Assembly (NCBI RefSeq): GCF_902859945.1
Contig: NZ_CADIKL010000018.1
Coordinates: 1 to 64,000, forward strand
Origin: Paraburkholderia caffeinitolerans
GTDB lineage: Bacteria > Pseudomonadota > Gammaproteobacteria > Burkholderiales > Burkholderiaceae
Length of the DNA: 64,000 nt
Direction: 5' to 3'
The translations under genes were made by a program, and so were the position numbers. Positions within the stretch are counted from its first letter, which is position 1; every line of letters starts with the position of its first letter. Below are positions 16,817 through 25,011 of this stretch, piece by piece. Below the pieces are notes generated by a model. It had not been told where the DNA came from. It saw only the letters and a program-made list of their open reading frames with translations, and did no database searches.

Positions 16817-17273
16817 TAGCGCGCTGATTGCGGTTTCGCGTTTCCTTGTGTTCGCTAATGTGATGCTGTCCGCCACTTGCCTTTAATCGGGGTGGGTCCG
16901 GAGCGTCTGCCACCACTCGCTTCATCCCGGAGCGATAAAAGGCTCATCCTGCCGGCGGCGCTGCACGCGCCGTCGGGCATAACCCAAAGCCGAGGGGGCG
17001 CACGCGCTTGCGCCTTCCTCCTCGTCTTTTCCGGTAGTACTCACCTGGTTTTCCGTGCGAATTCGTGCGCGGTGTTTCCGCTTTTCCGAACCAATTTTTC
17101 TTTGCGTGCGAATACGCGTATACCCGCGAAAAAGCACCCAAAAAATCTCAATTCCTGGCGTGTCGCTTTTACATAAGCTCCTGTCGCAAATAGCCATCCC
17201 GGCGGGGTTTTTTCTGGCAAACATGTAGATACACGAAGCGGGCCGGCGCCTGCATGACGAGGAGATGGAGTCG
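16817..17273. other. 457-bp intergenic region between the binding protein and ATPase genes
   Basis: No credible gene. The gap is long for one transport operon, so the ATPase-permease pair probably has its own promoter here. The self-complementary TACGCGTA near 17110 and the run CGGCGGGGTTTTTT near 17200 are the only local structures I see; neither can be assigned. Confidence 0.4.
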
Positions 17274-18443
17274 ATGGAATCCCCAAAGATCGTAGTCGAT
17301 GGACTATGCAAGGTTTTCGGGCCCAACCCGAAAGTGGCGCGCGAGCTGCTTTCGAGCGGCGCCACCAAGGACGAGATGTTCGCGAAAACCGGCTATGTGC
17401 TGGGCGTGAACAATGCCTCGTTTTCGGTGAACGAAGGTGAGATTTTCGTGCTGATGGGGCTCTCGGGCTCCGGCAAATCCACGCTGATTCGTCTCATCAA
17501 TCGTCTCGTCGAGCCCACCGCGGGCAAGGTCGTGATCGATGGCCGCGATATCGCCGCCGTGAAGAAAAGCGAGCTGGTTGCGCTGCGCCGCACCGACATG
17601 AGCATGGTGTTCCAGTCGTTCGCACTCATGCCGCAGCGCACGGTGCTCTCGAACGCGGCCTTCGGCCTGGAAGTCGCGGGCGTCGGGCGCAAGGAGCGCG
17701 AGCAACGCGCGCTCACGGTGCTCGAGCAGGTCGGCCTCGCGCAGTTCGCACACAAGCTGCCCGCCGAGCTCTCCGGCGGCATGCAGCAGCGTGTGGGCCT
17801 CGCGCGCGCGCTGTCCGTCAATCCCTCGCTCATGATCATGGACGAAGCGTTTTCGGCGCTCGACCCGCTCAAGCGCAAGGAAATGCAGAACGTGCTGCTG
17901 CAACTGCAAAAGGAGCAGCGCCGCACGATCATGTTCGTTTCGCACGACCTGGAAGAGGCGCTGCGCATTGGCACCCGCATTGCCATCATGGAAGGCGGCC
18001 GCATCGTGCAGATCGGCACGCCGCAGGAAATCATCAGTAACCCTGCCGATGACTATGTGCGCGCGTTTTTCGACGGCGTGGACACGAGCCGCTATCTCAC
18101 CGCTGGCGATCTGATGCAGCGCGAAGCGGTGCCGCTCATCCGCACGCTCGACAAGAAGAGCGTGGCCGCATCGCTCAACGGCAGCAACGAATATGCGTTC
18201 GTGCTCGACGCGCAGCGCCGCATCAGCGGCTTCGTCACGCGCGACGCGATTGGCGCGGACAATCCGTCGTTGCGCAAGGTCGAGAGCATTTCGATCGGCG
18301 CGCCGCTCGATCAGGTCGTTTCGCGCGTGTGCGCAACCAACACCGCATTGCCCGTGGTCGACGATGAAGGCCGCTATTGCGGTTCCATCGATCAGGCCGC
18401 GGTTCTCAAGGTTATTACGCGCAACAGGGGTGCCCATGTCTGA
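17274..18443 (+). CDS. Glycine betaine/choline ABC transporter ATPase (ProV/OpuAA family)
   Basis: 389 residues. Walker A GLSGSGKST, signature LSGGMQQRVGLARAL, Walker B LMIMDEAFSALD, H-loop VSHDLEEAL. After residue ~270 come two CBS-like segments (YAFVLDAQRRISGFVTRDAI and ALPVVDDEGRYCGSIDQAAVLKVI), as in ProV/OpuAA, which may sense ionic strength or nucleotides. AGGAG at 17260-17264 is nine bases from the ATG at 17274 and abuts the ATG at 17265, so 17274 is preferred. The 3' end overlaps the permease gene by eight bases. Confidence 0.94.
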   Translation: MESPKIVVDGLCKVFGPNPKVARELLSSGATKDEMFAKTGYVLGVNNASFSVNEGEIFVLMGLSGSGKSTLIRLINRLVEPTAGKVVIDGRDIAAVKKSELVALRRTDMSMVFQSFALMPQRTVLSNAAFGLEVAGVGRKEREQRALTVLEQVGLAQFAHKLPAELSGGMQQRVGLARALSVNPSLMIMDEAFSALDPLKRKEMQNVLLQLQKEQRRTIMFVSHDLEEALRIGTRIAIMEGGRIVQIGTPQEIISNPADDYVRAFFDGVDTSRYLTAGDLMQREAVPLIRTLDKKSVAASLNGSNEYAFVLDAQRRISGFVTRDAIGADNPSLRKVESISIGAPLDQVVSRVCATNTALPVVDDEGRYCGSIDQAAVLKVITRNRGAHV

Positions 18444-19332
18444 GATCATTCCACTCGGCCAATGGGTCGATCAGTCGGTTCATTATCTGCTCGACCACGA
18501 TGCCAACACGTTCGACGCCGTCGGCAGGGCGATCGAAGGCTTCGCAAAGCTCATCGAACATGGCCTTCAGGCCGTGCCCATGTGGGCGATGATGGCGTTC
18601 TTCATCGCGCTTGGGTTGTGGCGCGTGGGCTGGCGCTTCGCGGCCTTCGCCGCTGGTTCGCTGCTGCTCATCTACGCGACCGGCTTCTGGGATCAGATGA
18701 TCGTCACCCTGGGGCTCACGCTTTCGTCGACGCTCATTAGCCTCGTGCTGGGCATTCCGCTCGGCATCTGGACCGCGAAGAACAAGCTCGTGCAGACCAT
18801 TGTGCGGCCGATTCTCGACCTGATGCAGACCATGCCGGCCTTCGTCTACCTGATTCCGGCGGCGATGCTGTTCGGTCTTGGCCGCGTGCCCGGCATTCTC
18901 TCAACCGTGATCTTCGCGATGCCGCCCGCCGTGCGTCTCACGAGCCTCGGCATCAAGCACGTGAACCGCGAAATCGTGGAAGCGGGCCATGCCTTCGGCT
19001 GCACGCCGTGGCAACTGCTCTACAAGGTGCAGTTTCCCAATGCGCTGCCGTCGATCATGCAGGGCGTGAACCAGACCATCATGATGGCGCTTTCGATGGT
19101 GATTATTGCCTCGATGGTGGGCGCCGGCGGCCTCGGCAACGACGTGCTCGCAAGTATCCAGCGACTCGATATCGGATTGGGCTTCGAGAGCGGGCTGGCG
19201 GTGGTGCTGCTGGCGATCATTCTGGACCGCATCACGGAGAGCTTCGGCCGCGCGCCGGGTGCCGTAAAGGCGCCGCTGTTCTCCGGCGTGAAGCAGCTTT
19301 TTCGTCCGCGCGCCGTAGTCGCGCAGGCTTGA
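18436..19332 (+). CDS. Glycine betaine/choline ABC transporter permease (ProW family)
   Basis: 298 residues with multiple transmembrane helices and the BPD-transport signature region EAGHAFGCTPWQLLYKVQFPNALPSIMQGVNQ. Other family segments: LVLGIPLGIWTAKNKL, DLMQTMPAFVYLIPAAMLFGLG, ASMVGAGGLGNDVL. ATG at 18436 overlaps the ATPase stop; the frame upstream of it is a shadow. With the ATPase and the periplasmic binding protein it forms a complete importer feeding the betaine catabolic genes. An intrinsic terminator follows. Confidence 0.95.
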   Translation: MSEIIPLGQWVDQSVHYLLDHDANTFDAVGRAIEGFAKLIEHGLQAVPMWAMMAFFIALGLWRVGWRFAAFAAGSLLLIYATGFWDQMIVTLGLTLSSTLISLVLGIPLGIWTAKNKLVQTIVRPILDLMQTMPAFVYLIPAAMLFGLGRVPGILSTVIFAMPPAVRLTSLGIKHVNREIVEAGHAFGCTPWQLLYKVQFPNALPSIMQGVNQTIMMALSMVIIASMVGAGGLGNDVLASIQRLDIGLGFESGLAVVLLAIILDRITESFGRAPGAVKAPLFSGVKQLFRPRAVVAQA

Positions 19333-19374
19333 GTGGATAAACGCTGGGACTAGTTGCCGCATTCTTTATCAGGT

Positions 19375-19409
19375 GAACCGGCTCGCGCTTGCGGGCCGGT
19401 TCTTTATTC
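19375..19409 (+). terminator. Rho-independent terminator after the transporter operon
   Basis: GAACCGGC (19375-19382) pairs exactly with GCCGGTTC (19395-19402), loop of 12 bases that is itself GC-rich, followed by TTTATTC. Confidence 0.85.
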
Positions 19410-19445
19410 TCAGTCCGTGCAGGTTTGTCTCCATAGGGGCGCAAC

Positions 19446-20447
19446 GTGACATCCGGCACCGCCGAAGCTGTAGAAACCACCGAACTCACGAAGCCGGTTT
19501 CTTCATTGAAACATTTTGGGTTCCTTACCTTGCCGAACTTTTCGATGATCGCGTTTTCGAACGCCGTCGAAGTTCTGCGCATGGCCAACTATGTGGGTCG
19601 CGGCGATCTTTATCGCTGGTCGGTCTACACGCTCGACGGCGCGCCTGCCCGTGCGAGCAACGGGATTTCGGTGCGCCCCGCCCAGGCGCCGGACCCGGAC
19701 GATCTCCCCGACGTGATGATCGTCTGCGGCGGCATTCACATTCAGGATGCCGTGGACGACAACGTGCGCGACGCGCTGCGCGGCTTCGCGGAGCAGGGCC
19801 TACCGCTTGGCGGCATTTGCACGGGTGCTTACGCGCTCATGGCGAGCGGGCTGCTCGACGGCTACCGCTGCGTGGTGCATTGGGAAAACCTTTCGTCACT
19901 GCACGAGCGCTTTCCTCATGTGCAATTCGCCGACGAACTCTTCGTGGTCGACCGCGACCGGCTGACCTGTACGGGCGGCACGGCGCCGCTGGACCTGATG
20001 CTCGATCTCGTGGGCGCGCGCTTGGGCCAGCAGCTTGCCGCGAAGGTCTCGGAGCAATTCATTCTGGAGCGCATTCGCGGCGCGACCGACTTGCAGCCGA
20101 TTCCCGTGGACGCGCGCGTGGGTTTCTCGCGCGCGGAACTGGTCGAGGTCGTGCGGCTGATGGAAGCGAATATTCGCGAGCCGCTTTCGCTGGAGGAACT
20201 CGCGCGGCTCGTGCGGCTTTCGCAGCGGCATTTGCAGCGCATGTTCAAAGCCTATTTGAACGTGTCGCCCACGCACTATTACCTCACGCTGCGCTTGAAG
20301 CGCGCACGTGAACTGTTGCGCACGACGGATGCGTCGATCTCGCGCGTGACCGCGATTTGCGGGTTCAATTCGCCGTGCCATTTCAGCAAGGCGTATCGCG
20401 TGCAGTTCGGCCATGCGCCGAGTCACGAGCGGCGCGGCGGGGAGTGA
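19446..20447 (+). CDS. GlxA-family AraC regulator, second betaine-cluster regulator
   Basis: 333 residues from GTG at 19446. The N-terminal DJ-1/PfpI-like domain (FGFLTLPNFSMIAFSNAVEVLRMANY, VIVCGGIHIQDA, GGICTGAYALMASGLLDGY, TCTGGTAPLDLMLDL) and C-terminal AraC domain (LSLEELARLVRLSQRHLQRMF, ISRVTAICGFNSPCHFSKAYRVQFG) make it a clear paralogue of the protein encoded at 2834-3859. Position just after the betaine/choline importer suggests it controls uptake or an adjoining step such as choline, carnitine or sarcosine use. It could be the true GbdR; I cannot separate the two from sequence alone. Confidence 0.88.
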   Translation: MTSGTAEAVETTELTKPVSSLKHFGFLTLPNFSMIAFSNAVEVLRMANYVGRGDLYRWSVYTLDGAPARASNGISVRPAQAPDPDDLPDVMIVCGGIHIQDAVDDNVRDALRGFAEQGLPLGGICTGAYALMASGLLDGYRCVVHWENLSSLHERFPHVQFADELFVVDRDRLTCTGGTAPLDLMLDLVGARLGQQLAAKVSEQFILERIRGATDLQPIPVDARVGFSRAELVEVVRLMEANIREPLSLEELARLVRLSQRHLQRMFKAYLNVSPTHYYLTLRLKRARELLRTTDASISRVTAICGFNSPCHFSKAYRVQFGHAPSHERRGGE

Positions 20448-20516
20448 AAAGGCAGACACTGCGGGCAGACGCTGCGCCGCGCGTGCTGACACGCCGCGGC
20501 GCGCGCGATTCGACGA

Positions 20517-21644
20517 TCAGTGCAGGGCGGAAGACGCGGGCACGCTTGCTTCAGGCGCCGCGAGCCGGTGGTCGGTGCGAAGGAAGGCGTCAAGGTCAGG
20601 CATCTGCGAGCTGTCTTGACTACCGCGCTCGCCGCTGCGCTGCTCGCGGTACATGATCGGCGGCACGCCGAACTGCTTGCGGAACTCGCGCCCGAGATGC
20701 GACGCGTCGGCGAAACCGCAACTCGATGCAATATCGGCCACGGTGCGGTCCGAACTCGTGAGCAGCCACGCGGCGGTGCGCAGGCGCAGCACATTGGCGA
20801 ATGCGCGCGGGCTCTTGCCCGTCTCGGCCTTGAAGAGCCGTTCGAGCTGGCGCGGCGAGAGATTGAGCTTGCAGGCCAATTCTTCCAGTGGGATGTTGCG
20901 CCCGACTTGCTGCTCCATCAGCAGGATCGCGCGCTTGACCTTCGGATGCGTAGCGGGCTCGAGGCCAGGCGGATGCGGTTGGGGCGCGTTGCCCTTCTGC
21001 ATCTCGCCTACCAGCAGAATGCGCAGCGCCTTCTGGACGGTCGCGTGATCGAAGTGGCGCAGCAGAATCGCGGCGGCCACGTCGATCGACGCGCGCCCGC
21101 CCGAACACGTAATGCGGCGGCGATCGATCACGAAGAGCCGGTCGGCAACCAGTGCATCCGCGTTCACGTTGGGGAAGCGTTCGATGAAGTCCCAGTAGTG
21201 GAACCAGCTTACGCAGATGCGGTGATTCTCCAGCACGCCCGCGCGCATCATGGCGAACACGCCGGTGCAGATGCCCACCACCGTGGTGCCGTTGGCCGCC
21301 GCGCGGTGGATATGGCGCAGCGTTTCCTCGCTCGCCTGCGGGCCCGAATGCAGCAGGCCGCCCACGACGACGAGATAGTCCACCGGTTCGGCGTCTTCGA
21401 AGGTCTCCCACGGCGTGACCTGGATGCCACAACTCGCGCGCACCGGCGCCAGCGTCTCGCCAATCACGCGCCACGAGCAGCGTACGGGCTTGCTGGAATC
21501 GCCGTCGTCGGCCGAAAGGCGCAGCATATCTACGAAGCCGGAAAAAGCCGTGAGCGTGAAATTGGGCAGCAGCACGATGCCGAAGCGGATGCGCTCCTTG
21601 GTTTGTACGTCGGGCGAGGGAACGATCGGAAGCGGGTCGGACAT
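20517..21644 (-). CDS. GlxA-family AraC regulator, third in the cluster
   Basis: 375 residues if started at the ATG at 21644; ATG 21671 and TTG 21740 are alternatives, none with a good Shine-Dalgarno. Domains: PfpI-like (IRFGIVLLPNFTLTAFSGFVDMLRL, YLVVVGGLLHSG, GICTGVFAMMRAGVLENH, RITCSGGRASIDVAAAILL) and AraC HTH (IPLEELACKLNLSPRQLERLF, VADIASSCGFADASHLGREFRKQFG). It is more distant from the other two and could be a carnitine or arginine/ornithine-type regulator of the CdhR or ArgR class. It converges on the regulator at 19446. Confidence 0.85.
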   Translation of the reverse strand: MSDPLPIVPSPDVQTKERIRFGIVLLPNFTLTAFSGFVDMLRLSADDGDSSKPVRCSWRVIGETLAPVRASCGIQVTPWETFEDAEPVDYLVVVGGLLHSGPQASEETLRHIHRAAANGTTVVGICTGVFAMMRAGVLENHRICVSWFHYWDFIERFPNVNADALVADRLFVIDRRRITCSGGRASIDVAAAILLRHFDHATVQKALRILLVGEMQKGNAPQPHPPGLEPATHPKVKRAILLMEQQVGRNIPLEELACKLNLSPRQLERLFKAETGKSPRAFANVLRLRTAAWLLTSSDRTVADIASSCGFADASHLGREFRKQFGVPPIMYREQRSGERGSQDSSQMPDLDAFLRTDHRLAAPEASVPASSALH

Positions 21645-21946
21645 GGCGGCGGGCGGCTCGGGAAAACGCATGCGAATGAACGTCTGCGGCCCGGGAATAC
21701 CAAAAAACGCATAAAACCCGCGGCGCTGCAGTCCGCTCAAGCGTCGCTTATCCGGTGCGCCGGCACTTGTGGTTATGCGTCAGGTATCTGTGTCAAAACG
21801 AAATTCCGCCGCCATGGCACGGCCCGTGGCGACGGTGTTCCGCGACCACGGCGCATTTGTTCTATCGGCGCTTGGCCGCGTTGGCGACACTCGGCGCAGC
21901 CGATACAACCTGATTCAACCCGATTCCATCGCCAGGGCTCTCCACC

Positions 21947-22210
21947 GTGCCGCACCAGCCGCGCGCCAAAACCGTCGATCTCAACCAGCGTGCCAGCCAT
22001 GGCGACGCCGCCGCCGCGCTCGCGCTGCTTGAACAGAGCATGGCGCGCGGGCATCAGCGCATCGGCTTGCTGCGCTATCTGCGCGCGCGGTGCCTCGGCG
22101 CGATGCTGGAGGTCCGGCATCACGACTATGCGCAGCGCGTGACAGCCCGGCTCAGCGAAACGGCGCTGGCCTGCCTCGCACAGGAGGCGCAGCGCCGTCA
22201 TCAGGGTTAG
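21947..22210 (+). CDS. Small hypothetical protein
   Basis: 87 residues from a GTG, ending seven bases before the 3' end of purU on the other strand. It is rich in Ala, Arg and Leu (AAAALALLEQSMARGHQRIGLLRYLRARCLG), probably helical, with no recognised domain. No good ribosome-binding site is visible. It could be a real short helical protein or an unused frame; coding bias is compatible with the neighbourhood. Confidence 0.4.
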   Translation: MPHQPRAKTVDLNQRASHGDAAAALALLEQSMARGHQRIGLLRYLRARCLGAMLEVRHHDYAQRVTARLSETALACLAQEAQRRHQG

Positions 22211-22216
22211 CGCACG

Positions 22217-23095
22217 TTAGAGCACCACCGTGCGCCCGTCGTTGATGAACACGCGGCGCTCGAGGAATGCCTTCACGGCGCGCCCGAGCGTCACGCACTC
22301 GACGTCGCGGCCCACGGCGAGCAGCCGCTCGGGGTCGCAGGTGTGATCCACGCGCTGCACTTCCTGCTCGATGATCGGGCCTTCGTCCAGATCGTCGGTA
22401 ACGAAGTGGGCGGTTGCGCCAATCAGCTTCACGCCGCGCACGTGCGCCTGATGATAGGGGCGCGCGCCCTTGAAGCCGGGCAAGAACGAATGGTGGATGT
22501 TGATCGCGCGGCCCGCGAGGCGCTTGCTCGTTTCGTCGGACAAAATCTGCATGTAGCGCGCGAGCACGAGCAACTCAGACCCCGTCGATTCGAACAGGTC
22601 GAGGATCGCGGCTTCTTGCTGCTGACGCGTTTCCGGCGTGACCGGCAGATGCCGGAACGGCAGCCCGTGTTGGCGCGCGAGCGGCTCGAAATCGGCATGG
22701 TTCGAGGCGATGGCCGCAATGTCCATCGGCAGTTCGCCCATGCGCCAGCGGAACAGCAGGTCGGCGAGACAGTGCTCGAGCTTCGACACCAGGATCAGCA
22801 CCTTGGGCCGGACCTGCAGGTCGTGGATCGCCCACGTCATTTCATGCTTGCGCGCCGTGGGCTCGAATTCGCTGCGCAGGCTCGCGAGATCGAGCTCGCC
22901 GTTGCCGCCCCGAATCACTTCGTGAAAGACGCAACGCAGGAAAAAGCGCGAGCTGATGTCGTCGTCGAAGACGGTCAGTTCGTCGATGTAGCAATGGTGG
23001 CCGTCCAGAAAGCCGGCGACGGCGGCCACTTGTCCGGCGGCGCTCGGGCAGGACAGGGTCAGGACGTACTGGTGTGAGCGAACGTCGATGGACAT
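22217..23095 (-). CDS. purU: Formyltetrahydrofolate deformylase
   Basis: 292 residues. An N-terminal ACT domain (YVLTLSCPSAAGQVAAVAGFLDGHHCYIDELTVFDDD) is followed by a formyltransferase-fold domain with KVLILVSKLEHCLADLLFRWR, INIHHSFLPGFKGARPYHQAHVRGVKLIGATAHFVTDDLDEGPII, where the His and Asp are the catalytic pair. It hydrolyses 10-formyl-THF to THF and formate, recycling folate. The ATG at 23095 has GGAGA seven bases upstream. Its presence beside the betaine cluster fits balancing of one-carbon-loaded folate during methyl-group oxidation. Confidence 0.96.
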   Translation of the reverse strand: MSIDVRSHQYVLTLSCPSAAGQVAAVAGFLDGHHCYIDELTVFDDDISSRFFLRCVFHEVIRGGNGELDLASLRSEFEPTARKHEMTWAIHDLQVRPKVLILVSKLEHCLADLLFRWRMGELPMDIAAIASNHADFEPLARQHGLPFRHLPVTPETRQQQEAAILDLFESTGSELLVLARYMQILSDETSKRLAGRAINIHHSFLPGFKGARPYHQAHVRGVKLIGATAHFVTDDLDEGPIIEQEVQRVDHTCDPERLLAVGRDVECVTLGRAVKAFLERRVFINDGRTVVL

Positions 23096-23224
23096 GTGAG
23101 GGTCTCCAGGTATCGTAGTGATGCGAGGAGTAAGCCATTTTTTGCCCGCTGGCACATAGAACGCACCCGCTATGTTGCGGGTATGGAAACGCCAGGCGTG
23201 GTTAGCACGCCACCGCGCCGCGCT

Positions 23225-23728
23225 TCATGGCGCGAGCACGCGCGCGTCGATGCGCGCGAGGCGCTTGAGGTGGCGTGGCGCGGGCACGAGGTCCGCGCCC
23301 GAGAACAGCAGCGGTGCGCCGTCTGCTTCGGCGAGCGGCGCGCCGCCGCATTCGTAGGCGACCATCGCTTGCAGGCCCACCGGCGTGTTGAACAACTCGT
23401 GCCACGTGAAGGGGACGGCATAGCCGTCGTGGCCGATGGCGAGGAAGACCATGCGCTTGAAGTCGCCGTGCGCCTCGCAGCGCAGGCCCGCCGCGTTGAG
23501 CAGATCAGTGAGCAGGACGCCACGGTAAGGCTCGACGGCGCGAATGAAGCGCTGCGTGGTGTAGCAGCGCAGATCGAACGGCGTGCTGGTCGTGGCCGGA
23601 TAGGCGCGCAGGGCGTCGAGCGAGAGCGCCATCGGGCGCAGCACGCTGCCGGTGATCTGCAGGGTGCCGGGGACAGGCGCGTTGTCGTCAGGGATGGCGG
23701 GGAGGGCGGTGGCGAGTGCGAGGTCCAT
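23225..23728 (-). CDS. Molybdopterin-binding (sulfite-oxidase fold) protein
   Basis: 167 residues from the ATG at 23728, with GGAGA eight bases upstream. The pattern LQITGSVLRPMALSLDALRAYPA, RGVLLTDLLNAAGL, VFLAIGHDGYAVPFTWHELFN matches small single-domain members of the sulfite-oxidase molybdopterin fold. The usual cysteine in the VxLxCxGN segment is seen only as FDLRCYTTQRF, so cofactor binding is uncertain. The open frame extending upstream is a shadow of the divergent barrel gene. Function unknown; possibly periplasmic in relatives, though no signal peptide is visible here. Confidence 0.72.
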   Translation of the reverse strand: MDLALATALPAIPDDNAPVPGTLQITGSVLRPMALSLDALRAYPATTSTPFDLRCYTTQRFIRAVEPYRGVLLTDLLNAAGLRCEAHGDFKRMVFLAIGHDGYAVPFTWHELFNTPVGLQAMVAYECGGAPLAEADGAPLLFSGADLVPAPRHLKRLARIDARVLAP

Positions 23729-23975
23729 CGTCGGGTCTCCGGGCCGGGAGCCGGCCAGCAGGCGGATTGGTGAGCAAGGGACCGTTATGATCGCACGGAT
23801 ATTACGGTGTGGGTGAGGCGCGAGAACCTCGTTAGCTGTTATCTCTAAACCACGCCAAACGTCTGATGAATTTGAAAAATACGGACGTTCGTTGTCTAAT
23901 AATTCGCGCTGAATCGGTCGGGCAGGAAAGGGCCTTCGATAAGCACGCCAATCCTTACCCATCCACGATGCGCTT

Positions 23976-24956
23976 ATGACCTGCCAAAAGAAGAAAGTAC
24001 AAAAACGACTCAAGCTGTATGCCGCCGGCAGCCTGGCCACGGCCCTCGCGTGCGGGTCTGGCGGGGCCAGGGCAACGGAGGGCGCGCTCGGGCGTCCCGT
24101 GGCCGGCACGAGCGTCCTGTCGGGCGTCGGCACGGTTCCGCCGGAGGATGTGTGGGTCGTGAACGTGCAGGAGCTGTATCTCAACGGCTCGATCAGCGGC
24201 AGCCACAGTGTGCCGATCGCCGGGAAAGCGTCGCTCGGCCTCGACGGCAAGGTCGCCTTCACGCTCGCGACGATCGAGCGTGGCTGGGGCAAGTTCGGAG
24301 GCTGGGATTTTGCATCGGCCTTCACGCTGCCCTATGTGTGGGAAGAGGTTACGGCCACGTCCGCCATCGGTCGGGCGGGGCGGACGTCGACCGATCGCGC
24401 GTCGAACCTGTACGACATGTACTTCACGCCGATCATCGCCGGCTACAGCTTCAGCCAGAACGACCATCTCGCGCTGAGCTTCAACTTCTGGGCGCCCACG
24501 GGCCAATACGACGTTCATGCGCTGGCCAACCCGAGCCTGAACAACTGGACCTTCGTGCCGCAGGTGGCCTATACGAAGCTCGTGCCACAGTACGGACTCG
24601 AATTCGACGGCGTGCTCGGGCTGCAGTTCTACACGCGCAACCCCGCGACCCAATATCAGAACGCGCCGTTGCTGACGCTCGATGTCATGGGCCTGAAGAG
24701 GTTCGCCAATGGCATTGGCGTGGGTGTGGTGATGGGCACGGTGCAGCAGCTCGGCAAGGATACCGGCCCGATCGCGGACCGGCTCGACGGCTTCGTCGGG
24801 CACGACTTCGCCATGGGCCCGATCATTACCTATGACACGAAGATCGGCGGCAAGCATCCGCTTTCCGCGAGCCTGCGCTGGGTGCCGAGCATCGCCAGCA
24901 CCAACCGCCTGAAGAGCACGTCGACCTGGCAGGCGAGCGCCACGATTGCGTTCTGA
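23976..24956 (+). CDS. Outer-membrane barrel protein, MetA/phenol-degradation transporter-like
   Basis: 326 residues. The basic, hydrophobic N terminus (KKKVQKRLKLYAAGSLATALACGSGGARATEG) looks like a signal peptide. The rest alternates polar and aromatic residues as beta strands (YMYFTPIIAGYSFSQNDHLALSFNFWAPTGQYD, GLEFDGVLGLQFYTRNPATQYQN) and ends in Phe (WQASATIAF), an outer-membrane insertion signal. This matches the SphA/MetA-like family found near aromatic or sphingoid catabolic genes. Substrate unknown. It is divergent from the molybdopterin-fold gene. Confidence 0.8.
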   Translation: MTCQKKKVQKRLKLYAAGSLATALACGSGGARATEGALGRPVAGTSVLSGVGTVPPEDVWVVNVQELYLNGSISGSHSVPIAGKASLGLDGKVAFTLATIERGWGKFGGWDFASAFTLPYVWEEVTATSAIGRAGRTSTDRASNLYDMYFTPIIAGYSFSQNDHLALSFNFWAPTGQYDVHALANPSLNNWTFVPQVAYTKLVPQYGLEFDGVLGLQFYTRNPATQYQNAPLLTLDVMGLKRFANGIGVGVVMGTVQQLGKDTGPIADRLDGFVGHDFAMGPIITYDTKIGGKHPLSASLRWVPSIASTNRLKSTSTWQASATIAF

Positions 24957-25011
24957 TCGCGGCGCGGGCCGGCCAGGCGCGCGGCCCGCGTTGCACGCAA
25001 TTTACCCGCAA

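Noticed and set aside
17190..17212. CCCGGCGGGGTTTTTT as a terminator before the ATPase gene
   Set aside because: Only a three-pair stem can form, too weak to call an intrinsic terminator.
23225..24325. Long N-terminal extension of the molybdopterin-fold protein
   Set aside because: The extension lies antisense to the barrel gene and has no family match; ATG 23728 has a good Shine-Dalgarno.
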